A DNA stretch of 12,500 bases from Salpingoeca rosetta. Taxonomy: Eukaryota; Opisthokonta; Choanoflagellata; Craspedida; Salpingoecidae. This document shows positions 1 through 8,334 of the stretch, one piece after another; within the stretch, counting starts at the first letter, position 1; each line of letters starts with the position of its first letter. The stretch lies in NCBI RefSeq assembly GCF_000188695.1, contig NW_004754929.1, forward strand, positions 1,504,782-1,517,281, written 5' to 3'. Under the pieces are notes generated by a model. It was not told the origin of the DNA. It saw only the letters and a program-made list of their open reading frames with translations, and did not search any database. A program made the translations under genes and the position numbers.

Positions 1-1
1 T

Positions 2-610
2 GTTGTGGAGAAGATCAAGCACGAGTCTCTCATGGCCATGACAGAGGAGGACATGATTGCGCAGGCGAAGCGAGCGAGCCTTCGCGACGCCTATCTTCAC
101 CGCCCGCCAGCCGCTGGTGTCGCCTCGCATGCGCTTCGAATGGACAAGAAGAAGAAGACAACGAAGAGCAAGAGAAGACAGCAGCACCACCACGAACACC
201 AACCACCACACCAACAGCACCAACCACCACACCAACAGCACCAACCACCACACCAACAGCACCAACCACCACACCAACGCGAACAGCACCAACCACCACA
301 CCAACGCCAACAGCACCAACCACCACACCAACGCCAACAGCACCAACCACCCTATCACTCCCACCCGGCGTTCCTCGCCGCAGCATCGTCGTCAGCACCA
401 TCATCATCATCGTCATCATTGGCCGCACATCAGTCGTCATCATCAGCAGCGAAGCGGGGCGCTCGCATGGTGCCCGCACACGAGGCTGACCATGAAGACG
501 ACGATGATGATGGCCGCACTGGAGACCAACGTGCTGGCGATCATACTGTAACGGATGATGAGGACATGCTGCTGCAAATTGCACTCGCACAGTCCCTGCA
601 AGAGAAGTGA
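2..610 (+). CDS. C-terminal part of a UIM-containing, presumed ubiquitin-binding protein (5' end outside window)
   Basis: The frame is open from the window edge to TGA at 608-610, about 203 residues of an unfinished protein. Numbering from the GTG codon at 5, two segments fit the UIM pattern (acidic cluster, then A-x-x-x-S-x-x-acid): residues 13-28 (TEEDMIAQAKRASLRD) and 184-200 (DDEDMLLQIALAQSLQE), the latter at the extreme C-terminus. UIMs are single helices that bind the Ile44 patch of ubiquitin. Between them lie a Lys/Arg-rich stretch (47-58), a His/Gln/Pro repeat (65-117), a Ser/Ala-rich stretch and an Asp run (164-169). C-terminal UIM pairs occur in ANKRD13-type ankyrin proteins, ataxin-3 relatives and endocytic adaptors; the domain that would decide is upstream, so I name no gene. 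The last exon appears intronless. Ubiquitin binding is inferred from the motifs. Confidence 0.75.
   Translation, partial: VVEKIKHESLMAMTEEDMIAQAKRASLRDAYLHRPPAAGVASHALRMDKKKKTTKSKRRQQHHHEHQPPHQQHQPPHQQHQPPHQQHQPPHQREQHQPPHQRQQHQPPHQRQQHQPPYHSHPAFLAAASSSAPSSSSSSLAAHQSSSSAAKRGARMVPAHEADHEDDDDDGRTGDQRAGDHTVTDDEDMLLQIALAQSLQEK
197..355 (+). repeat. In-frame coding minisatellite encoding HQPPHQQ-type repeats
   Basis: Three 21-bp units (HQPPHQQ) are followed by three 27-bp units (HQPPHQREQ once, HQPPHQRQQ twice) and a truncated last copy (HQPPY). Unit lengths are multiples of three, so copy-number change keeps frame. It forms a disordered linker between the two UIMs. Other frames are open here simply because the repeat contains no stop triplet. 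Confidence 0.9.
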
Positions 611-630
611 AGCAGTGAATTCGCTTATGT

Positions 631-678
631 GTGTGTGTCTGTGTGTGTCTGTGTGTGTCTGTGTGTGTCTGTGTGTCT
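631..678. repeat. 10-bp tandem repeat in the 3' flank of the UIM gene
   Basis: Four perfect copies of gtgtgtgtct (631-670) plus an 8-bp partial copy start 21 bp after the stop codon. They probably lie in the 3' UTR. Confidence 0.85.
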
Positions 679-1429
679 ATGTGACGTGTGTGTGTGTGGT
701 GTTGAATTTGACTGAAAATAATGTAACATAATTGCTACTCGTGTAAGGTTTGCATCTTTGATGTGATGTGACATGACAGCATTCAGCCCTGCCGTTGCTG
801 CTATTGCCCCCTCCCCCCTCGTACCGCCCGCTGTTTATAACACCTCGCGCGCCCGTTCGTATATCTCGCCTTGTGCACCCTTGCCCCCCCCCCCAATTAT
901 TGTCCGTCTGTGTCTCTCATCCCATAAATTCGACAGCATGATGTGGCATGTTCGGGTGGTTGTCTGGGCACGGCGGCGTGGAAAGTACAGCAACAGCGGT
1001 GTGGCTTGCCTGTGTTGGCGGCTCATGCATTGTGTGTCTGTCGACATGGTTCCTTCAACGATTGCGCACGTTGTTTAATTGACATGTGAAGCACAGCGTG
1101 TGTCACACCGCAGCGGCGGACCCGCCAAGCTCGCTTTTCAAGCCTTCAATCCTACAATACAGCCAAACTGGAGTCGAACACACGAACAAAACACAGACTA
1201 CACCTGACATGCATAATGCAGACATAACAAAGGATGCCATCACAAACACAAGCGACCAACACCCAATTCTTTCACAGCCACATGACTGCTGTTGGTTGAC
1301 CTCTTTGCGCACACCTCACCTTCTTCCCCTGCTGATCAAACTCCCTCAAACTCACACACACACACACATTGCCGCATTCACACTATCACATAAACAATAA
1401 CACACACATATACACACCATCACACGCCA

Positions 1430-1431
<2 letters not shown>

Positions 1432-1469
<38 letters not shown>
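1432..1469. repeat. (CA)n microsatellite
   Basis: About 19 uninterrupted CA dinucleotides on the plus strand, roughly 77 bp beyond the stop codon of the minus-strand PPR gene, so probably transcribed as (GU)n in its 3' UTR. Confidence 0.9.
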
Positions 1470-1471
<2 letters not shown>

Positions 1472-1545
1472 ACGCTGTGTGTTGAGATGCCACACATCAC
1501 AGCTACGATGGCAAGAGCAGGATGCATCTGTGTGACGGCCATGTT

Positions 1546-4238
1546 TCACGCGCTGTCCCCGTCCTGGTAAACGCCCAGCTGGGCAAGGATGCTCTCCATA
1601 CGCGGCAGGTGCAGTGGCGTGGCTTCCTGCGTGTGTGCACAGAACCCGTCTGTGGTTGGCGACACAATCACTTCGCGCACACGCGCGCCGCCATCACGGC
1701 TACCGTCGCTGTCGCCTTGCCAGAAGATGAGGTAATAGGGGGAGGTAAGCAGCGAGGCGCGCGCACCAGTGATGGAGAAAAAGCCCCCACGTTCATTGCC
1801 AAACTCGTCGACAGTGTCATTGGCGTCGTTGCTGTCGTCACTTGTGGCGGCATGGCTCGCACCGCGCCCGCTGCCCACTGCAATCCCTCCCTCACCTCCC
1901 GGCCGCCGAAGCAGCAGCGGCGCAGCAGGCGACGGCCACGGCTTGGACGACAGTGATGACGGCGATGACGATGGTGGTGCTGAGGGAGAGAGCGAGCACG
2001 AGGGACGGGCGTTGTTGGCGCCAGCGCTAGTGTCATCGCGGGCCAGCACGCCGTGGAGGTATGATGGCGCTGGCTCGTCATCCGGCCGCGCAGGAAACAC
2101 CACGAACCTTCGCTCCGGGTTGGCAGCAAAGTATGCCTGGGCAAAGTCACGATATGCCGCTAGCAACGGCCCTTCCGCCAGCCACGCTGGAGGGTTGCTG
2201 GTGGAGTCGGGGGCATTGCTCACGTTTGTACCCGCTTCCTCAGTTGAACCTGCCTCAGTTGATGCGTCGCCATTCACCTCACCTTCCTTTGTTGTTGGTG
2301 TTGTCGTGGATTCGCGCTGCTGTTGCAACTGCTGGTGCGTGTGGAGTGCCGCTGTGGGCGCTGCTGATGTGTGTACGGCAACGGCACTTTGCAGCGCAAG
2401 CAGCTGCGGATAGTGTGCCAGGCGCGTGCATGTCCTTGCGAGTGCAGCAAAGCGGGAGACGGTTGGCGGGGACACGAGGCCGGCGAGACGGGTAAACGCA
2501 GCAGACACGGCTGACGATACCACAGCAGTGCTGCCGGAGCGCTCGTACATCTCCACAGCGCGGGTGGCGATGGAATCCACATCCGCCTGGCAACACCAAC
2601 ACGCGCACGCGTGGGCATGTGTGTGTGTGTTGGGGGGGGGGGTGTTTGCATGTGTGTGTGTGAGGGGGGGGGGAGGTGTTGATACATGTGTGTCCACATG
2701 AGCATCGTGTGAACAACGGGCAATGCCAGGCTGATTGCGCTGGATCACAGCAAAGCGTGTGCACACAATTGGCCATTTCCTCTCTCCCTCCACCATTACA
2801 CCACCACGCCTCTCCTTCAATACCAAAAGTGCAAGTGCGCCAGCGTCACCAACGTACGGGAAGGAGAGCGTCGTTTGCCGCGGTGTCAAGGGCCGGCGCA
2901 AGCAGGAGGTCTGATTTGAAATGCGCGGCAAGGTCCAAGATGGCGTCACACAGCACCGCCACCTCCCGTGCGGTTGCGGCCTTTGGCGGGGCGAAGAACG
3001 CCTGCACCAGCTCCTGCGTCGTTGCCAGGCCGTCAAGCACAAACTCGGGCGAGTACGACCTGTGCAGCGGCGCAAATCATGAAGTTGAGCGACGAGGGGG
3101 GGGGGGTGGCAGGGGAGAAGAAGCAGTTGCAGGTCGGTGCCCAGAGGAAAACGGGAGGCGGAAGGAGATGAAAGCGCGGGCGGGGGGGGGGGCGGTGTCA
3201 GGCAATATCACGTGCACTCATGAATACTTGCACAATTTCACAGGTTCGGTTGTCATAGACACGCAGACACACAGACACACATAGACACACAAACACACCC
3301 ACACCCACACCCACACACACACACACACACACCCACACACAGCCACACACAGCCACACACAGACACACACAGACACAGACACACAGACACAGCCACACAC
3401 AGACACACACACACCCTTTGATGGAGAAGTGGGCGCGCTCGCGAAGGCTTGACGGCGGGGTGGCGAGGGTGCGGATGATGTTGAGGACGGACGTGCGGGG
3501 CAAGGTGTGACCCACGTGCGCCATGGACTGCAGCACAGCCATGCACTGCGGGAAGAGGTGCAGGCGCGCGAGGAGGTGAAGGACGGGCTCTGACACGGCG
3601 GGCACGGGGCATGTGCGGGCAATTGGGAACGCAAACGTGCGGGCAATGGCTGCCTGGCCTTGCGGGGTCTTGCCGTCAAGCATGGAGGTGAGCGAGTGGA
3701 CACATGCCTCCGCTACGGCCTCTGGTGCTGCGCGGTGCGACACTGCGTGTTGATACAAATCATACACGTCCTGCGTCGTGCGCGCAAAGGGGAGGAGGGT
3801 GAGGTACACCTTTGGCTGGAAGGTGAGGTAGGGCAGGCGTTCCAGGTGCTTGAAGAGGCCGCGCAACTTGGCGAAGCGGTTGACGCGGTGGTCGTGTTCC
3901 AATACGCGCTGCAACCACGCGCACAGGGTGCGGCCACTGGGCATGGTCTTCCTGTCTGCCATCATGAGCAGGATGTGATGGGAGTGGTTGAAGTCGCCCA
4001 TGTTTGCGGCTGCCAGTGCCGCGGACTGCAGTGCTTTGTTGGTTAAGCTGACATGCGCAGCCTCGGCTAGCTCCAGGCCTGCACCAATCGCATGAATGGG
4101 CCGTTGGTGAGGTCGGGCTTGGTGGTAGTGTGGATGCGATTCATTGTGATTGTGTCATATTATTGTGTGTGTGTGTGTGCGTGTGTGTGCGTGCGTGCGT
4201 GCGTGCGTGTGTGTAGGCGTGTGTGTGCGTGCGTGTAG

Positions 4239-4312
<74 letters not shown>

Positions 4313-5294
4313 GCGTACAGAAAATGTGCTTGGCTCACCCGATCACAACCACACACACCGACACACACACACGCACGCACACACACACACACATCAACAA
4401 CAGCAAACGGGTGAAAAGCATGTGTGTGCGGTGTGTGTGTGTGTGTGACCTTTGAGGGCGTGTGTGTAGTCGTGGCTCGCCTCTGCTTGGGTGATGAGCG
4501 TGGAGTAGACGGCGGGCAACACGGTGAAGTGTGACATGATGTGCACTGCAGCAGCAAAGTCGCAGTTCTGGATACAGTCCTCCACCGTGTTGCTGACGCT
4601 TCTTCGCACGCAGGCCTCTCCTCGTTTATCTGAAGTTTGCTTCCACAAGTCCAATGCTTCTCGAATGGACACACGCCGCAGCGACGTGTCCTCTGTCTCT
4701 CCCACCACCTGAGCACAACGACATATGTGTGCATGTGTGTGCATGCGCATGTGTGTGAGTGTGTGTGCATGTGTGTGAGTGAGTGTCAGTATGAATGTAC
4801 GTGTGTGTGTGTGAGTGTCAGTATGAATGTACGTGTGTGTGAGTGTAAATGTGAGCGAGTGTGTGTGTATGTGTGTGTGTGTGAGTGAGTGAGTGTCAGT
4901 ATGAATGTACGTGTGTGGACCATCAAACACTCAACGCAAACGAAGATACACGCGCGCACATGTCTTTCGCTGTTGAAATACGAACGTTCAGATCGTCGTG
5001 TATGTTGATCTGGGCAGTCATACCATCAGCAACACCACCAGCAGCATCAGCACCAACGGCATCACTAGCATCACCAACGGCATCAGCATCAACGGCATCC
5101 CTAGCAGCATCAACGGCATCAACAGCGACAGCACTCGAAGTCGCACCACTCCTGCTGTGGCTGCTGTGGCTGCTGTGGCCGCTGTGGCTGCTGTGGCCGC
5201 TTCTACAACAGGCGGCCGCTGTGGATGCCCGGTGAGCACGCACAGTACTCCCCCATCGTTGGCGTTGTGCAAGTCTCAGCCACCGCACCGACAT
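1546..5294 (-). CDS. Five-exon gene for a predicted mitochondrial pentatricopeptide-repeat (PPR) protein
   Basis: Exons in transcript order: 5294-4986, 4708-4450, 4078-3415, 3059-2858, 2586-1546 (TGA at 1548-1546), total 2475 nt or 824 residues. Donors read GTTCGT, GTCACA, GTGTGT, GTACGT; every acceptor ends in AG, and junction phases are 0, 1, 2, 0. The N-terminus (MSVRWLRLAQRQRW...) is rich in Arg, Ser and Ala without acids for over 50 residues, like a mitochondrial presequence. Residues about 140-270 form helical pairs of 31-35 residues: VYSTLITQAEASHD... at about 170, then LTNKALQSAALAAANMGDFN from 201, typical PPR first helices. Family knowledge: PPR proteins bind organellar RNA for processing, stability or translation. 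The second half is helical, then low-complexity, and unrecognised. The first donor is uncertain: in-phase alternatives start at 4949 and 4928. The start ATG has A at -3; an out-of-frame ATG lies 7 nt upstream (5301). Exons fairly sure, PPR likely, target unknown. Confidence 0.72.
2587..2857 (-). other. Intron 4 of the PPR gene with C-run/CA-rich 3' half
   Basis: Phase-0 intron with donor GTACGT (from 2857) and acceptor TTGCCAG (to 2587). In the sense direction its 3' half holds two long C-runs (2631-2640 and 2667-2675) among CA repeats, in the place of a polypyrimidine tract. Reading through gives an open but implausible His/Thr/Pro frame; splicing joins two Ala/Leu-rich helical segments in frame. 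Confidence 0.75.
3060..3414 (-). other. Intron 3 of the PPR gene beginning inside a GT-rich repeat
   Basis: Phase-2 intron. The donor GTGTGT starts at 3414 and the intron then runs as imperfect GT repeats with TGTGTCTG and TGTGGCTG variants to about 3265. Two long C-runs lie towards the acceptor (3181-3190 and 3097-3106), and the acceptor is CTGCACAG ending at 3060. The exons rejoin as a Gly codon (GG|G). Confidence 0.75.
4079..4449 (-). other. Intron 2 of the PPR gene containing complementary GT and CA blocks
   Basis: Phase-1 intron, donor GTCACA at 4449, acceptor TTGGTGCAG ending at 4079. Sense-strand order: CA block next to the donor, GT block (4393-4346), then a long CA block (4316-4164), then about 85 bp of non-repetitive sequence. 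Splicing at 4450/4078 restores a PPR-like helix pair across the junction, which is the main support for this model. Confidence 0.7.
4164..4316. repeat. Long (GT)n/(GC)-interrupted microsatellite
   Basis: About 153 bp of GT on the plus strand with GTGC interruptions in the first third and a pure (GT)n core at about 4240-4306. It lies inside intron 2 of the PPR gene, so the transcript carries (CA)n. Confidence 0.9.
4709..4985 (-). other. Intron 1 of the PPR gene, CA-rich, with a triplicated unit
   Basis: The acceptor GTGCTCAG ending at 4709 is clear, because the reading frame resumes as VVGETEDTSL. The donor is less sure: GTTCGT at 4985 is preferred since another intron in the window also uses GTTCGT; GTATCT at 4949 and GTTTGA at 4928 are also in phase. 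Nearly all the intron downstream of 4928 is CA-rich in the sense direction. Confidence 0.6.
4781..4917. repeat. Three copies of a 27-bp unit in a GT-rich background
   Basis: The unit gagtgtcagtatgaatgtac plus GTGTGTG occurs at 4781-4807, 4813-4839 and 4891-4917. The non-GT core is identical in all three, so they are duplications rather than chance microsatellite drift. Confidence 0.85.
5025..5195. repeat. Coding low-complexity repeats in PPR exon 1
   Basis: At 5154-5195 a 9-bp unit encodes Ser/His repeats (HSSHSGHSSHSSHS, residues 34-47). At 5025-5129 degenerate 9-15 bp units rich in GTT/GCT/GAT codons encode Ala/Asp/Val repeats (residues 56-90). They separate the presequence-like N-terminus from the PPR region. 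Confidence 0.7.
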
Positions 5295-5760
5295 GCTTCA
5301 TTGACTGGCTGGTCCAAGTTCACGACAACAAGAACAAGAAGCGGGGGGAAGTGAGCAAGCCACCAACCAGCGAAAGCAAGGAGCGAGTGCTTTGCTGTGA
5401 GCAAGGTCGTGTTTGGCGTGCACGAGGATGTGTGTGTTTTGGTGGTGTGGGAGCTTGGCTTGTGGGTAAAAATTTATGGTGTCGCAACAGAAAAGCGCAG
5501 TGCTGGCTGCCTGCTGCGATCTTGTTGGCTGCTCTCGCATCCATATGTCTATGTCATATCATCGCTCTCAGACAACAAGACAACAGACCTTCATGTCACA
5601 TCACATCACACGACCCTCCCTCCCCCTCTCCCCTCTCCTCAAGCTCTCTTACTCACAGCACATACATCACCACCCCCGTACACCCATCCATGCACGCACG
5701 CGCACACACACACACACACATGCAATCAAAGCAGAGCAGAACATGTGTCTGTTATTCTTG
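5295..5760. other. Intergenic region: upstream of the PPR gene, downstream of the membrane-protein gene
   Basis: No supported gene. The PPR promoter and 5' UTR should be in the left part and the 3' UTR of the membrane-protein gene in the right part. It contains a CT-rich stretch (about 5607-5651) and a CA tract (5700-5720). No clear TATA box or AATAAA is visible; AGAATAAC on the minus strand just past the stop (about 5750-5757) is at most a weak match. Overlapping frames on both strands look non-coding. Confidence 0.55.
5700..5720. repeat. (CA)n microsatellite
   Basis: Short GCACGCGCACACA-type tract about 40 bp past the stop codon of the minus-strand membrane-protein gene; it would be (GU)n in that gene's 3' UTR. 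Confidence 0.8.
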
Positions 5761-7416
5761 TCATTGGGTTGGCGGAAGTGGCGGGCGGTGCTGGCCCTGT
5801 GTGGGGATGGAGGGTTGTGCACCAAAGTTGGGGGCATTCGCTGTGTAGATGGCGTTGTTGTTCCAGGAATCGCGCCGCCGTTGCTGGTTGCGGATCGACA
5901 GGCGCTTCTGCTGCTGGAGGATGACTTCGCTCTCCGAGGACGCCGTGCTGTAGTGTGGTCCACCATCCGTACTGGACTCCCCATCCGTGTGTGACCCGGC
6001 CACCTTTGTGTATGTTGGTGGGCACTCGATGGGCACAATGTTGGACGCGCGGTCGTAGTCGTGGGCCTGCGTGTCAAGCAGTGGCTGCATCGATGGTCTG
6101 CGCTGCGGTTGTCGTTCTTGTTGGTGTTGTCGTTCTTGCTGGTGTTTGTGCCCACGTTGTTGCTGTTGGTGTTGCTGGTGTTGCTGTTGCTGTTGGTGTT
6201 GATGTTGCTGATGTTGCTGCGCATCAGCGTGGTGCGGCTCGCCAATAATCTCCGCTCCCCCAAACGAGGTCACGCGCAGCCTCTCGCCCCTCGTCCCACC
6301 AGCACCACCGCGGCGGCCACCACCATCTTCGTCGTCACTGGACATGTCGGTGTAGCCATCCATGCTGAAACCGAGGACGTCACTCGAGTCTCCCATCAGC
6401 GGGACCATGGACGGTCGTCGCTGGCCTCTCCCGCGCCGTCCACCTGGATCGTTGCCGTTGTGACCGCCGCCGCCGCGTGTCTTGGAGAAGGCGGCGCCAG
6501 CGCCCATGCGCCACTTGCCGCGGCGCGTGGATATGCCGGCCCCACTGACGGGAGCACTGCTGCCCACGCCACTGCTGCTTGCCGCGAGCCTGGACTGTGC
6601 ACCGCCGCTGCTGCCGCCATTGGGAGCACCGCTGCCACCGCCGTGGCTGCTGCCGCTGCCGCTGCCACCTTGCTGCCGCTCGCTCTCCTGCAAGAAGCGA
6701 TCCGCAATTTCCAGCATGCGCTTGTTGTTGGGGCGGCGGTACTTGGAGCGGCGGCCCTGGACTTTGCTGGCCACCCACAAGATGAGGATGGCGACGAGGG
6801 CGAGTCCAACGGCGCCCAGCACGAGGTAGGTTTGGATCGGGTTGAGGGAGCCGATGTGGAAACCGCCGTCGTCGTTGGGGCCGCCGCCGCCGTCCACAGT
6901 GGTGCTGTTGGGCGATGACGTGGCGTTGACGGTCGTCAGAGGTTCGTCCGTGGTGGCCTCCGGGTAGCCGCTGCCAAAGTCGTCGTCGTTCAGTGGTGTG
7001 GGCGTGGTTGTGGGTGGCAGGGTGCCTGTGATGAGGTGGTGCCCGCTGGTGCACAGGCTGAGCGGGTCTGTGGGGTGGGGCACGCACAGGTCGATGGCGG
7101 CAAGCCCGGCTTCGAGCTTGATCTTCGCGTCCCTGTCAAGCACGGTGGCGACGAGGTTGATGCCGCCGACGGACGGCGCCAGTTCCAGGGCCAGGAGCTC
7201 GTCTGGGAAGATGACAAACTCCTCCAATGTGAGGACTTGCCAGGCGTTGAAAAGAAACCGGCGTGTGATGTTTGGTTCTCTCCCTCCAAATAGAGTGAAG
7301 AAGTTGGCGTCAGGGAAGCGGATCACTGAGGATGCGTTCTGCGCCATGCAGCTGGTCGGGCAAGCCACGACAGCAAGAAGCAGCAGAGCCGCTGCCGCCA
7401 TTGCACCCGCTGCCAT
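5761..7416 (-). CDS. Type I single-pass membrane protein, uninterrupted frame, with phospho-site and PPxY motifs in the tail
   Basis: From ATG at 7416-7414 to TGA at 5763-5761, 551 residues. I chose this ATG because a hydrophobic signal peptide follows (Ala/Leu-rich, residues 2-23; likely cut after CMA, residue 25). The frame continues upstream to an ATG at 7557, adding 47 His/Cys/Arg-rich residues that would bury the signal. The ectodomain (26-193) has Asn sequons NAS, NIT, NAT, NST (27, 49, 164, 170), only two Cys (111, 122), and a Thr/Pro/acidic stalk. A membrane span at about 194-218 (YLVLGAVGLALVAILILWVA) is followed by basic KVQGRRSKYRR, so the tail is cytosolic. The tail has Gly/Ser repeats, RRPSMVPL (333) and RRPSMQPL (440), KRLS and RRDS basophilic-kinase-type sites, SSDDED, a Gln/His tract and PPTY (466), a WW-ligand motif. 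I recognise no ectodomain family. Signalling is inferred from motifs only. Confidence 0.75.
   Translation of the reverse strand: MAAGAMAAAALLLLAVVACPTSCMAQNASSVIRFPDANFFTLFGGREPNITRRFLFNAWQVLTLEEFVIFPDELLALELAPSVGGINLVATVLDRDAKIKLEAGLAAIDLCVPHPTDPLSLCTSGHHLITGTLPPTTTPTPLNDDDFGSGYPEATTDEPLTTVNATSSPNSTTVDGGGGPNDDGGFHIGSLNPIQTYLVLGAVGLALVAILILWVASKVQGRRSKYRRPNNKRMLEIADRFLQESERQQGGSGSGSSHGGGSGAPNGGSSGGAQSRLAASSSGVGSSAPVSGAGISTRRGKWRMGAGAAFSKTRGGGGHNGNDPGGRRGRGQRRPSMVPLMGDSSDVLGFSMDGYTDMSSDDEDGGGRRGGAGGTRGERLRVTSFGGAEIIGEPHHADAQQHQQHQHQQQQQHQQHQQQQRGHKHQQERQHQQERQPQRRPSMQPLLDTQAHDYDRASNIVPIECPPTYTKVAGSHTDGESSTDGGPHYSTASSESEVILQQQKRLSIRNQQRRRDSWNNNAIYTANAPNFGAQPSIPTQGQHRPPLPPTQ
6090..6219. repeat. 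Coding CAG/CAC/CAA-type repeat (Gln/His tract)
   Basis: On the minus strand it encodes QQHQQHQHQQQQQHQQ-type sequence and then Gln/Glu/Arg variants, residues about 400-442 of the membrane protein. Mixed CAG, CAA and CAC codons show it is not a pure triplet expansion. Confidence 0.85.
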
Positions 7417-7570
7417 TGGTGCGTCATGCCCTTCACAATGCACACGACGCCGCCGATGCATTTGATGTCGATGACCATGACACTGATGCATGCAGCCGCT
7501 CATACCATCAGCGTCACCACCACCATCAAGGCAACAACGCCTGCTGCTCGTTGTCATGACAGGCAGGGAT

Positions 7571-7581
7571 GTGAGTGAGTG

Positions 7582-7619
<38 letters not shown>

Positions 7620-7770
7620 GTGTGTGTTTGTGTGCGCGAGTGTTTGTGAGTGTATGAGAGAGTGTGTGAGAGTGTGTGAGTGTGTTTGGTATGAGAGTGT
7701 GTGTTTGTGTGAGTGTGTGACTGTGTTTGGTATGAGAGAGTGTGTGTTTGTGTGAGTGTGTGTGTCTGTG
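7571..7770. repeat. GT-rich region with (GT)n and a duplicated ~41-bp unit
   Basis: A pure (GT)n lies at about 7585-7618. Then a unit starting tgtgtttggtatgagag occurs at 7681-7719 and again at 7722-7761, differing by an extra AG. It sits just upstream of the membrane-protein start and may be its 5' UTR or promoter. Confidence 0.8.
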
Positions 7771-8098
7771 ACGTGTGGACAGCAGCTCAGCTCAAGCAGC
7801 ACGCCGGAAGGAAAGGGTCGGAGAATGAGATGCTCCTTCTTCTGCTGTGCTCCGCACACGATGGCTGGCTGGCGATGTGCTGGTATGCCAGCCACGACGA
7901 GTTTGCAAGCATCGGCATCAGCACCCACCTCCAAGCCCCGCCTCGCGCTCACGCCTCGTTTGTTTTGCGTGCTTTAGGTCGCATTCCTCACATCACGATA
8001 TTCGGTGAGATACGCCACCACCATCGCGAATGCTGCTTTTGCCACCATTGTGGTAAATCGTAGATTGCCAAATACAGAAGTGGGAGTGTGTTTTGCCT

Positions 8099-8130
8099 GC
8101 AAGCAAGCAAGCAAGCAAGCGAGCAAGCAA
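8099..8130. repeat. (GCAA)n tetranucleotide repeat
   Basis: About eight GCAA units with one GCGA interruption. It explains the long Ala/Cys/Leu and Lys/Gln frames seen here on both strands, which I do not call genes. Confidence 0.85.
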
Positions 8131-8312
8131 GGGGCAACACAAAAAAAAAATAGAGGGAAGAAAAAAAGTGCAGCCACAAAACACACACAAGCGGCCGCGC
8201 GCCTCTTCAACCAAACCAGCCAACCAACAACAACCAAAACCTCACTGCCGCACCCGATCCTTGAGTGTGGTGTGTGCGTGCGTGGTGTGCACCGTGCTGT
8301 GGTGCTGCACCA

Positions 8313-8334
8313 TTGTTTGTTTGTTTGTTTGTTG
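8313..8334. repeat. (TTTG)n tetranucleotide repeat
   Basis: About five TTTG units on the plus strand, some 210 bp upstream of the start of the secreted Cys-rich gene. Confidence 0.8.

Larger units (their letters stand above)
611..1545. other. Convergent intergenic region: 3' flanks of the UIM and PPR genes
   Basis: No supported gene. The plus-strand UIM gene ends on the left and the minus-strand PPR gene on the right, so both 3' UTRs should lie here. I see no canonical AATAAA on either strand; an AATAAT at 716-721 is a possible weak plus-strand signal. It holds a 10-bp tandem repeat, a C-run near 886-894 and CA tracts (1351-1368, 1432-1469). Open frames of about 100 codons at 773-1078 and 1086-1400 have no domain, compositional bias or splice support. 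Confidence 0.6.

Noticed and set aside
30..590. Overlapping long frames on both strands across the UIM exon, suggesting dual coding
   Set aside because: The tandem repeat contains no stop triplet in these frames, so they stay open trivially; only one frame has recognisable motifs.
773..1400. Plus-strand open frames of about 100 codons at 773-1078 and 1086-1400
   Set aside because: No domain, no coding-like composition, simple-sequence content, and position between two convergent 3' ends.
1522..2495. Plus-strand frames opposite PPR exon 5
   Set aside because: Shadows of a GC-rich minus-strand exon; the minus frame has the better protein composition and fits the splice model.
4079..4163. Extra coding sequence of PPR exon 3 upstream of 4078 (NRIHTTTK-like reading)
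   Set aside because: That reading is in a different frame and meets a stop soon after 4078; the acceptor at 4079 fits phase and PPR spacing.
4141..4455. Poly His-Thr and poly Cys-Val frames
   Set aside because: Translations of (CA)n/(GT)n microsatellites inside an intron, not proteins.
6061..6918. Plus-strand 285-codon frame with a hydrophobic Leu/Val-rich start
   Set aside because: Antisense of the Gln/His and Gly/Ser codons of the membrane-protein gene; the hydrophobicity is an artefact of complementing CAG/CAC codons.
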